Notes under the pieces: generated by a model
The model's database searches: none
Told to the model about the DNA's origin: nothing
The model's input: only the letters and a program-made list of their open reading frames with translations
Made by a program: the position numbers and the translations under genes
Assembly: GCA_030615855.1 (NCBI GenBank)
Contig: JAUWYL010000008.1
Location: 1-40,190 of the forward strand
Length of the DNA stretch: 40,190 nt
Direction of reading: 5' to 3'
Source of the DNA: a bacterium
GTDB taxonomy: Bacteria > UBP18 > UBA7526
Part shown: one piece after another, positions 32,633-39,503 of the stretch
Layout: each line of letters opens with the position of its first letter
Numbering within the stretch: position 1 is the stretch's first letter

Positions 32633-35162
32633 TCTCCCTTCCCTTCTCCTTGAAGACCAGCCTATTCTCCTCAAGATCGACCAGAATGGTGGAGCCCTCT
32701 TTGAACCTTCCTTTTAAGAGTTCAGAGGAGAGAGGGTCCTCAATGAACCTCTCAATATTCCTCTCCAGTGGTCGGGCGCCAAAGACATAGGTATAATCCT
32801 TGGTCCCCTTGATGGCATCGTACTCCTTGGTGACCAGGAATTCCCTGGCCTTATTAGAGAGCTCTAACTTTATCCCCTTCTTATCCAATCTCTTGCGCAA
32901 TCTTTCAAGCATGAGTTCCGAGATTTTGGTTAGATTATCCTTGTCTAAGGGATGGAAGACGATGATCCCATCCAGCCTATTCAAGAACTCTGGTCGGAAG
33001 ATCTTCTTCATCTTGGAGAGAACATTCCGCCTCATCTCCTCATGGGAGATTTCCTTTACCGCCTCAAAGCCCGGAGCTCTCCTCATAATATCCTCAGTCC
33101 CCACGTTACTAGTCATGATGACGACCGCGTTCTTAAAGTTTGCCGTTCTGCCCAGGCTATCCGTCAATCTCCCTTCATCCATAACCTGCAACAAGATATT
33201 GAAGACATCGGGATGGGCCTTCTCGATCTCGTCTAAGAGAATCACAGTATAGGGCCTTCTCCTCACTGGTTCTGTGAGCTGGCCCGCCTCCTCATATCCT
33301 ACATATCCTGGGGGAGCCCCAACCAGTCTTGAGACTGTAAACCTCTCTGCGAATTCACTCATATCGAACCTCACCATGGCATTCTCATCACCGAAGAGGG
33401 ACTCGGCCAGGGTGCGGGCAAGTTCCGTCTTTCCTACTCCAGTGGGACCAGCGAAGATAAAGGAGCCGATGGGCCTCTTGGGCTCCTTTATCCCTACCCT
33501 GGCCCTTCTCACAGCATCGGAGACCGTCTTAAGGGCCTCCTCCTGACCGACTACCCTCTTGGCTAGCTCCTCTTCCATCCTGGTTAGCCTCTCCTGCTCA
33601 TCCTGGGTGAGTTTGATGACCGGTATTCCCGTCCACTTGGAGACGATATAGGCGATATCGTCACTAGATACTTCCGGCTTCAAGGCCTTCTTTGACCTCT
33701 CCCACTCCTCCCTGGTCTTCTTCAACTTCTCTTTCAGTTCTTTGACTCTGTCTCTATATTCTGCTGCTTTCTCAAACTCCTGGGCCTTTACCGCTTCTAC
33801 CTTCTCCTTCTCTGCCTCCTCTATCTCCTTCTCTATATCCTTAAGATGAGGGGGCATGGTGGCCTCTGCTAAGCGCGCCCGGGCGCTGGCCTCATCAATC
33901 AGATCAATGGCCTTATCTGGAAGGTTCCTATCAGAGATATATCTCTCGGATAATTCTGCTGCAGATTTCAGAGCCTCTGGGGTTATCCTTACTTTATGAT
34001 GCTCCTCATACCTGCTCTTTAATCCCTCCAGGATCTTCTCTGTCTCTTCCACAGATGGCTCATCGATGAAGACCTGCTGAAACCTCCTCTCAAGGGCTCC
34101 GTCCTTCTCAATATACTTTCTATATTCACCTAAGGTTGTGGCCCCGATACACTGCAGTTCCCCCCGGGCTAAAGAGGGCTTTAGGATGCTGGAAGCATCG
34201 ATGGCTCCCTCTGCCGCACCAGCCCCGGCCAAGGTATGGAGTTCATCAATGAAGATGATGATGTTCCCACTCCTCCTAATCTCATCCACTACTTTCTTTA
34301 ATCTTGCCTCAAACTCACCCCGATACTTGGTTCCCGCGACCATTCCTGCTAAGTCCAGGGCGATCATCCTCTTATCGGCTAATAGATCGGCCACTTTCCC
34401 TGCTGCAATTCTCTGAGCAACACCCTCTGCGATGGCCGTCTTTCCCACTCCCGGCTCACCAATTAATGCCGCATTATTCTTTGTCCTCCGGGCTAAGATC
34501 TGGATGATCCTCCCTATCTCATCCTCCCTTCCGATGACCGGATCGAGCTTTCCCTCTTTTGCCAATTGGGTCATATCCCTCCCATAGGCATCCAGGGCTG
34601 GAGTCTTAGAGACCGCCTTCGGTTTCATGGCCGCTTTCGGTATTCCAAATATTCCAGGAAAACCCTTGGGGATCTCTTCTTCTGGAGCAATTCCTGGTAT
34701 CTCCGGGGCCTCAGGAGGAACCTCTGGTCGAAGGAGCTCCAGTATGGCCTTTCTTGCTTTTTCTAAATCAACCTTTAGGTTTAATAAGACCTGGGCAGCC
34801 ACCCCTTCTCCCTCACTAATCAGGGCCAAGAGGATGTGCTCTGTCCCCACATAATTATGTCCTAACCTTCTCGCCTCCTCCACCACAATCCTTTCCAGGA
34901 CTTTCTTCGCCCGAGGAGTAAAGGGGATCTCGCCCATCTTTAGAGTTGCTGCTCCTTTGGGGACGATCTTCTCCACCGCTAACCTTATGGACTCTAAATC
35001 GACACCGAAGCCCTTAAGTATTTCAACCGCTACCCCCTCTCCCAATCTTACCAATCCTAAGAGTAGATGCTCTGTTCCCACATAATCGTGACCCAGTCTT
35101 CCTGCCTCTTGGCGGGCAAGATCTATGACCCTCTTTGCTCTCTCAGTGAACCTTCCATCCAT
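32619..35162 (-). CDS. clpC: ATP-dependent unfoldase ClpC
   Basis: An AAA+ ring ATPase that unfolds substrates for ClpP, in Firmicutes recruiting proteins tagged by phospho-arginine. The 847 residues contain a double N-domain (1-145) with two GTEH motifs whose glutamates E31 and E108 correspond to the phospho-arginine-binding E32 and E106 of B. subtilis ClpC; D1 Walker A GEPGVGKT (235-242) and Walker B IIFIDE; a UVR-type middle domain (AQEFEKAAEYRDRVKEL, 460-476); D2 Walker A GPTGVGKT (572-579). GGGAGG precedes the ATG. It follows mcsA-mcsB, so arginine-phosphate-directed proteolysis is expected. clpP is not in the window. Confidence 0.97.
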   Translation of the reverse strand: MDGRFTERAKRVIDLARQEAGRLGHDYVGTEHLLLGLVRLGEGVAVEILKGFGVDLESIRLAVEKIVPKGAATLKMGEIPFTPRAKKVLERIVVEEARRLGHNYVGTEHILLALISEGEGVAAQVLLNLKVDLEKARKAILELLRPEVPPEAPEIPGIAPEEEIPKGFPGIFGIPKAAMKPKAVSKTPALDAYGRDMTQLAKEGKLDPVIGREDEIGRIIQILARRTKNNAALIGEPGVGKTAIAEGVAQRIAAGKVADLLADKRMIALDLAGMVAGTKYRGEFEARLKKVVDEIRRSGNIIIFIDELHTLAGAGAAEGAIDASSILKPSLARGELQCIGATTLGEYRKYIEKDGALERRFQQVFIDEPSVEETEKILEGLKSRYEEHHKVRITPEALKSAAELSERYISDRNLPDKAIDLIDEASARARLAEATMPPHLKDIEKEIEEAEKEKVEAVKAQEFEKAAEYRDRVKELKEKLKKTREEWERSKKALKPEVSSDDIAYIVSKWTGIPVIKLTQDEQERLTRMEEELAKRVVGQEEALKTVSDAVRRARVGIKEPKRPIGSFIFAGPTGVGKTELARTLAESLFGDENAMVRFDMSEFAERFTVSRLVGAPPGYVGYEEAGQLTEPVRRRPYTVILLDEIEKAHPDVFNILLQVMDEGRLTDSLGRTANFKNAVVIMTSNVGTEDIMRRAPGFEAVKEISHEEMRRNVLSKMKKIFRPEFLNRLDGIIVFHPLDKDNLTKISELMLERLRKRLDKKGIKLELSNKAREFLVTKEYDAIKGTKDYTYVFGARPLERNIERFIEDPLSSELLKGRFKEGSTILVDLEENRLVFKEKGREKVGK

Positions 35163-35199
35163 CTCAAACCTCCCAATAGTCTCTTTATCGTTAGCCAGT

Positions 35200-35290
35200 T
35201 AATGGTTTACCCGCTCCCCGATTCACCGGGGTCGCTGTTTACCGCTTACGGTAAAAAACCGTACACCGTAAACCGTTAACCGTAAACCAA
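35200..35290. repeat. CCGTTAA heptamer array with hairpins between mcsB and clpC
   Basis: CCCCG-ATTCAC-CGGGG (35216-35231), a perfect TACGGT-AAAAA-ACCGTA stem-loop (35247-35263) and CCGTAAA/CCGTTAA heptamers (35266-35287). It lies in the 131-nt spacer upstream of clpC. The structures lack a terminator U-tract. Confidence 0.75.
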
Positions 35291-35293
35291 TTG

Positions 35294-36352
35294 TTATCGA
35301 TTACTGCTTCTTATTTTTAACTTTTCTCTTATGAGTGTTGCTCTCTTCACGTCCCTCTCTGGAGCGCTTAACTTCTTGCCTGCCATCTCTTGAAGATGGG
35401 CAGGTCGGGTGAGAATCAGTAGTTCATTTAAAGTGGAGATATCTATATCCTTAGCCAGATCGATACTCGCTCCCAAGCGCAATTTGGAGAGGAGGGTCAG
35501 GGTCTCAGCAGAACTGATGGTATAGGCGCTGCAGAGCGTTCCATAGGCCCGGGAGACGCTATCTTTTATCTCTTCTTTTAATTGGGTTAGGAGCCTCTTC
35601 CGTGCTCCCTTTTCATACTCCATAATCTCCCGGGCAGCCTTCTCCACGTGCTCCACAATCTCCTCCTCACTCTCACCCAGACTTATCTCATTTGAAATCT
35701 GAAATAAGTCTCCCTGGGCCTGGGTCCCCTCTCCATAGATGCCCCTTACCGCCATATTCGCTCGGGAGACGGCATCCAGGACCTTGTTTATCTGTCTTGA
35801 TATAACTAAGGCAGGGAGATGAATCATGGCCGAAGCCCTCAGGCCTGTTCCAGTATTTGTGGGGCAGGCGGTTAAGTATCCATACTTCTCAGAATAGGCA
35901 TAATTCAATCCCTTCTCCAGTTCATTATCTATCTTGCTTGCCAATCTCCAGGCCTCAATGAGGTTCAGTCCAGACTCTGTCACCTGAATCCTGAGATGGT
36001 CCTCCTCATTCACCATGATGGAGATGATCTCTTTATCTCCGATAATAACCGCCCTCTCCTTTCCCTTGCCTTGAGCATGCTCCCTGGAGATTAGATGACG
36101 CTCCATCAAGAACTGGCGATCGATGTCATCCAGTTCTTTGAGATCGATTATAAGGGCATTCTTCAGATAACTGCTTCTCTTAGCTCCTTTTGAAACCTGT
36201 TCTATAATCGCGGCTAAATCTTCTTTCTTTGCCCAATGGGTGAAGGAGAAGTCAGCCAAGTTCCGGGCAAGTCTCACGCGGCTTGAGATGACGATCTCCT
36301 TTGACTCCTCGAGCCACTGACTAATCTTAGAAGCCATTTCTTTAAAACGCAT
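35294..36352 (-). CDS. mcsB: Protein-arginine kinase McsB
   Basis: Phosphorylates arginine side chains of proteins, marking them for ClpCP and inactivating heat-shock repressors in Firmicutes. The 352-residue product is an ATP:guanido phosphotransferase: VISSRVRLARNL at 21-32, DHLRIQV near 118-124, the catalytic-site CPTNTGTGLRASAMIHLP from C163, and a C-terminal domain with ARPAHLQ. The N-terminal half matches McsB rather than eukaryotic creatine or arginine kinases, and linkage to mcsA and clpC is decisive. GGGGAG shortly before the ATG supports the start. Arginine phosphorylation in an LPS-bearing diderm is less studied, and no CtsR repressor gene is seen upstream. Confidence 0.96.
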   Translation of the reverse strand: MRFKEMASKISQWLEESKEIVISSRVRLARNLADFSFTHWAKKEDLAAIIEQVSKGAKRSSYLKNALIIDLKELDDIDRQFLMERHLISREHAQGKGKERAVIIGDKEIISIMVNEEDHLRIQVTESGLNLIEAWRLASKIDNELEKGLNYAYSEKYGYLTACPTNTGTGLRASAMIHLPALVISRQINKVLDAVSRANMAVRGIYGEGTQAQGDLFQISNEISLGESEEEIVEHVEKAAREIMEYEKGARKRLLTQLKEEIKDSVSRAYGTLCSAYTISSAETLTLLSKLRLGASIDLAKDIDISTLNELLILTRPAHLQEMAGKKLSAPERDVKRATLIREKLKIRSSNR

Positions 36353-36368
36353 TTTACTCCCCTAAAAT

Positions 36369-36594
36369 TAGTTGACAAGTTGACAAGTTGATAAGTCAAT
36401 ACGTTAATAAGGTAATTGGGTAACGGTTAAGGTTAGGTAGTTAGTTTGGTTGTTAGGTTAGGTAGTTGGTCTTTTTAAAAGAACACCTAACCCTTACCCA
36501 ACTACTTGGTATAACCCCTTCTATTACTCCCCTCTTCGTCGCCTTATTCTCTTATTTTTCCTTATTTGCTTATTAACTTATTAACTTATTAACT
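36369..36594. repeat. Nested inverted octamer array between mcsA and mcsB
   Basis: Outer arms: GTTGACAA/GTTGACAA/GTTGATAA (36370-36394) against TTATTAAC repeated three times (36566-36592). Inner arms: GGTTAGGTAGTTGG words against CACCTAACCCTTACCCAAC. The 240-nt spacer has no gene; mcsA ends at its right border. Confidence 0.8.
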
Positions 36595-37150
36595 ATCTCT
36601 GTTTTTTCTGTCTTGTCTCAAGGGTCCTTATCTCATCTCTTAGCCTTGCTGCCTCTTCATACTCTTCCCTCTTAACTGCTTCCTGAAGCTTTTTCTTCAT
36701 CTCTTCGATCTCGTTCTTAGGGACCTTCGCTTTTGCTGGAACCTTGGAGGGAACCTTTCCCTTATGAATGATGCCTCCGTGTATCCTTCTGAGCATGGGC
36801 TCCAACTGTTCCTTGAACGTCTCGTAGCACTGACTACATCCCAGCTGGAATGTTTTCTTAAAGTCGCTATAAGAAAGACCGCATCTGGGACATTTGATTT
36901 CCTCTACTTCCGGGGGCTTGATCTTCTCTTCAAAAGGGGTAAAGAACTCGGTATGAAAGGAAGGGAAATCAGAAAATATCTTCAAAAAGAGATCAGGAAA
37001 AGAGGGGAAGAAGGACTCTATCTCCTTCTTTATCTCACCCGTGACCTCCTCGGCACATTTATCACAGAGGTGCATGACCGTGAACTCACCACCCACGATC
37101 TTTATTACTGGGACTGTGGCCTCTTCCTTACCACATCTCTCACAAAGCAT
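36593..37150 (-). CDS. mcsA: McsA, zinc-binding activator of McsB
   Basis: A small adaptor that activates the arginine kinase McsB. Two zinc-binding modules are visible: MLCERCGKEE with HLCDKCAEE (CxxC pairs, residues 3-36) and CPRCGLSYSDF with LGCSQCYETF (about 80-110). A C-terminal UVR helix pair (EAVKREEYEEAARLRDEIRTL, quoted as two parts EAVKREEYEE and AARLRDEI) ends the 185-residue protein. The leader word CCGAGCGATAGTGAGGAG supplies its ribosome site (GAGGAG, five nt before ATG). It heads the mcsA-mcsB-clpC set; the gene upstream is an aminotransferase rather than ctsR. Confidence 0.94.
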   Translation of the reverse strand: MLCERCGKEEATVPVIKIVGGEFTVMHLCDKCAEEVTGEIKKEIESFFPSFPDLFLKIFSDFPSFHTEFFTPFEEKIKPPEVEEIKCPRCGLSYSDFKKTFQLGCSQCYETFKEQLEPMLRRIHGGIIHKGKVPSKVPAKAKVPKNEIEEMKKKLQEAVKREEYEEAARLRDEIRTLETRQKKQR

Positions 37151-37157
37151 CGCTTCT

Positions 37158-37175
37158 CCTCACTATCGCTCGGAT
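37158..37175 (-). promoter_or_regulatory. Leader word before the mcsA start
   Basis: ATCCGAGCGATAGTGAGG on the minus strand, with the final GTGAGGAG as the mcsA ribosome site. It is a variant of the words at 11471-11488 and 20836-20853. Confidence 0.65.
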
Positions 37176-37177
37176 AG

Positions 37178-37408
37178 TTTACAGTAACCAGCGAACAGTA
37201 ACCAGCAAAACCACAGAATATCAGTATAGACGCCAGACAAGCTGGCTAAATTTTTCGCGGTGCTCAGAATGCAGAATAGCAGAATGAGAATTTAGAAGGT
37301 CAAAGTATCAGATTTTGTCTGATTTCTGATAACTGACCCTCTCCATCTGATATTCTGGTTATCTGATGCTCTTTTACTTTTTTACTGTAAACTGGTTACT
37401 GGTTACTA
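37178..37408 (-). repeat. Compound intergenic element, copy C (core 37226-37272)
   Basis: Its reverse complement aligns along its whole length with copy B (12482-12720). It has outer CAGTAAC/CAGCGAA heptamers on the left and GTAAACT/GGTTACT on the right, a core with hairpin GCCAG-ACAAG-CTGGC and GTGCTCAGAATGC, and an inner ATCAGATTTTGTCTGATTTCTGAT inverted pair (two halves ATCAGATTTTGTC and TGATTTCTGAT). It occupies nearly all of the ilvE-mcsA spacer and abuts the ilvE stop codon. Confidence 0.9.
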
Positions 37409-37409
37409 T

Positions 37410-38282
37410 TTACTTATAGATGGACGTTCCTTCTCTTTGAGTCAGTTTCTTGAACCTTTCTCTCAGTTTAAGAGTAATCTCCCCTGGTTTTCCATCCCCG
37501 ATATCCTTGTCATCTACCTTGACTACTGAGATGACCTCTGCTGCTGTTCCGGTCAGAAAGCACTCATCCGCCTCATACAGTTCCTTAACGGTGAAGGGCA
37601 ACTCATGTGCCTTAATTCCCAAAGTTTCTGCTATTTCTAGAACGGCATCCCTGGTTATTCCTCTTAAGGCCCCCGTCTCTGTGGGGGGAGTAATCACCTC
37701 TTTATTTCTAACAATGAAGACGTTATCCGCAGTGGCCTCTGCCACATAGCCCTCAATATTGGTCATGATTCCCTCTGCCATATTTGCTCTATTCACCTCG
37801 ATCCTGGCCAGGATATTATTCAGATAATTTAAGGACTTTATCCCTGGATTCAGGGCCTCCCTAATATTTCTCTTTGTTTTGGTAACTATTACCTCCAATC
37901 CATTCTCATAAAACTCCTCGGGATAGAGTTTTATCTTATCAGTAATGATGAAGATAGTTGGCTTAGGACACTTCCTGGGATCTAAGCCCAAATCCCCTAT
38001 CCCCCTGGTAACCACCAATCTTATATAGGCATCCCTTAACTTATTGGCCCTCAAGGTCTTCAAAACCGCTTCCCTCATCTCTTCTTTTGAAAGAGGAATC
38101 TTTAAAGCGATAGCCTGGGCTGAAGCATAGAGTCTATCCAGATGCTGTTCCAATCTGAAGACCTTGCCATTATACGACCTTATTCCTTCAAATACCCCAT
38201 CTCCGTATAAGAGCCCATGGTCATAGACCGAGACCTTTGCTTCTTCCTTTTTGATCAGTTCTCCATCAAAATAGACTAACAT
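37410..38282 (-). CDS. ilvE: Class IV aminotransferase, branched-chain type (IlvE-like)
   Basis: A PLP enzyme interconverting branched-chain amino acids and their 2-keto acids with glutamate. The 290 residues show YDHGLLYGDGVFEGIRSY at 20-37, RLVVTRG, the PLP lysine K149 in NPGIKSLNYLNN, the cofactor motif EGYVAEATADNVF and TPPTETGALRGITRDAV, all standard for fold-IV enzymes. D-amino-acid aminotransferase and aminodeoxychorismate lyase share this fold; the FEGIRSY and TGALRGITR blocks favour the branched-chain type. GGGGGATAAAG precedes the ATG. It takes the place that ctsR has in Firmicute clpC operons, and is two nt from the PilZ gene, so co-transcribed. Confidence 0.88.
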   Translation of the reverse strand: MLVYFDGELIKKEEAKVSVYDHGLLYGDGVFEGIRSYNGKVFRLEQHLDRLYASAQAIALKIPLSKEEMREAVLKTLRANKLRDAYIRLVVTRGIGDLGLDPRKCPKPTIFIITDKIKLYPEEFYENGLEVIVTKTKRNIREALNPGIKSLNYLNNILARIEVNRANMAEGIMTNIEGYVAEATADNVFIVRNKEVITPPTETGALRGITRDAVLEIAETLGIKAHELPFTVKELYEADECFLTGTAAEVISVVKVDDKDIGDGKPGEITLKLRERFKKLTQREGTSIYK

Positions 38283-38284
38283 CT

Positions 38285-38680
38285 TTATCCCCCGGGATTA
38301 ATCTCTTTTTTGAGTCTCTCCAATTCTTCTTCTACGTAGCGGGCGATCTTCTTCTGGGCAACATCATCAGGAAGGACGAACTTAAGGCCCACAGAATAAT
38401 CCTCTTCTTTTTCCACCTTATGGCACCAGACGACCTGGGCGATGGTTTTAACCTTATCCATCTCTCCCTCTTTCGTGGGAAGGTCGATCTCTAAGGCAGC
38501 AATAGTCCCTTCCTTAACGGAATCCTTCCTCTTTATTCTTAAGCCCCCTCCTCCTACCTCATAGGTAGATGTCTCCCAAGTTCCTCCCGAGAACTCTAAG
38601 GGAAACATATACCTTACTGGAATGGCCCTCTTCACCCTCGGGACTTTTCTCCTCTCTGGTCCCTTATACTCCTTTTCCAT
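38285..38680 (-). CDS. PilZ-domain protein with degenerate c-di-GMP motif
   Basis: A 131-residue soluble PilZ beta-barrel protein. PilZ domains usually bind cyclic di-GMP through RxxxR and (D/N)xSxxG. The first is present (RRKVPRVKR, R11 and R15), but the second reads YEVGGGGLRI, with E41 and G43 in place of Asp and Ser, so nucleotide binding may be weak or lost. A C-terminal helix (QKKIARYVEEELERLKKE) follows the barrel (VVWCHKVEKEEDYSVGLKFV). AAGGAGG is well placed before the ATG. Located between lolD and ilvE, its target is unclear; it may be a non-binding structural PilZ. Confidence 0.85.
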   Translation of the reverse strand: MEKEYKGPERRKVPRVKRAIPVRYMFPLEFSGGTWETSTYEVGGGGLRIKRKDSVKEGTIAALEIDLPTKEGEMDKVKTIAQVVWCHKVEKEEDYSVGLKFVLPDDVAQKKIARYVEEELERLKKEINPGG

Positions 38681-38697
38681 AATTATTCCTCCTTAAA

Positions 38698-38758
38698 CGC
38701 AGATTGTCGCTGATAAATCTGCGGTCATCTGCGTTTTGATCTGCGGTCATCTGCGGTC
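38698..38758. repeat. TCTGCGG decamer array at the lolD 3' end
   Basis: TCTGCGGTCA words at roughly 10-bp spacing run from the PilZ upstream region into lolD, encoding its last residues (TADDRRSKRR) and stop. Related words fill the AsmA linker at 6785-6832. Confidence 0.8.
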
Positions 38759-39429
38759 CTGCCATCCACCAGGCGAACCATGCGCTCGGCTCTCTTAGCT
38801 AACCCCTCATTATGGGTAGCAATAATGAGGGTCTTTCCCTTCTTTTCACTCAACCTCCAGAGAAGGCTATGTATCGCCTCGCCTGTTTTCCTGTCCAGGT
38901 TTCCGGTTGGTTCATCTGCTATGAGAATATCTGGCTCATTTACTAAAGCCCTTGCTAAAGCAACCCTCTGCTGTTCACCTCCCGATAGCTCAGGCGGCCT
39001 GTGATCTAACCTCTTTCTCAGCCCCATCTCTTCCAATATCTCCCTCGCCCTCTCCTTAACTTTGGACATCGGACTTCGGACTTTGGACATTATTAAACCA
39101 GGCATCATCACATTCTCTAAAGCAGTGAACTCGTTCAAGAGGTGATGAAACTGGAATAAGAAACCAATCCTTCTACTTCTCAAAAGAGCAAGTTTTCCGT
39201 CATTTAGATTATAGACTTCCTCTCCCCCTAAGAAGACTTTCCCTCTCGTTGGTCTATCCAGGGCACCCAGAAGATGGAGAAGAGTGCTCTTCCCCACGCC
39301 AGAGGGTCCAACGATGGATATAATCTCCCCCTCCTTTACCTTTAGATTCACTCCTTTTAAAACTGGGACGGCCTGACCATCCTGGTAATAGGTCTTGTAT
39401 AAATTTTTGGCAACAAGAATATCATCCAT
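38725..39429 (-). CDS. lolD: Lipoprotein-releasing system ATPase LolD
   Basis: The ATPase of the LolCDE complex, which extracts lipoproteins from the inner membrane for transport to the outer membrane. The 234 residues show GPSGVGKST at 41-49, the Q-loop LFQFHHLLNEFTALENV, the signature LSGGEQQRVALARAL at 148-162, Walker B ILIADEPTGNLD and the H-loop IIATHN. Residues about 114-124 (MSKVRSPMSKV) are a heptamer-coded insertion in the helical domain, and the C-terminal ten residues are repeat-coded. MacB-type ATPases are similar, but the linked LolC/E permease decides. No clear ribosome site; the spacer before it is an inverted heptamer array. Confidence 0.93.
   Translation of the reverse strand: MDDILVAKNLYKTYYQDGQAVPVLKGVNLKVKEGEIISIVGPSGVGKSTLLHLLGALDRPTRGKVFLGGEEVYNLNDGKLALLRSRRIGFLFQFHHLLNEFTALENVMMPGLIMSKVRSPMSKVKERAREILEEMGLRKRLDHRPPELSGGEQQRVALARALVNEPDILIADEPTGNLDRKTGEAIHSLLWRLSEKKGKTLIIATHNEGLAKRAERMVRLVDGRTADDRRSKRR
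39063..39092. repeat. In-frame heptamer repeat GGACATC in lolD
   Basis: Four 7-nt units (GGACATC, GGACTTC, GGACTTT, GGACATT) encode MSKVRSPMSKV within the ATPase helical domain without breaking the frame. Confidence 0.85.
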
Positions 39430-39446
39430 CGCAGCAACCTCTAAAG

Positions 39447-39492
39447 TAACCAGTTTTTTTACTGTAAACTGTAAACCGTTAACCGTTAACCT
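39447..39492. repeat. Inverted heptamer hairpin between lolC/E and lolD
   Basis: CAGT-TTTTTT-ACTG (39451-39464) followed by GTAAACT/GTAAACC/GTTAACC heptamers. Same layout as 26938-26990: short GT/AC stem with an A/T-only loop in a heptamer array. Confidence 0.7.
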
Positions 39493-39503
39493 CTATTCTT
39501 CCG

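Noticed and set aside
36353-37409. A hidden ctsR gene around mcsA
   Set aside because: Both spacers flanking mcsA consist of word repeats with no open frame of suitable length or helix-turn-helix motif.
37410-38282. D-amino-acid aminotransferase or aminodeoxychorismate lyase
   Set aside because: They share the fold, but the FEGIRSY and TGALRGITR blocks match the branched-chain type; it is kept as a lesser alternative.
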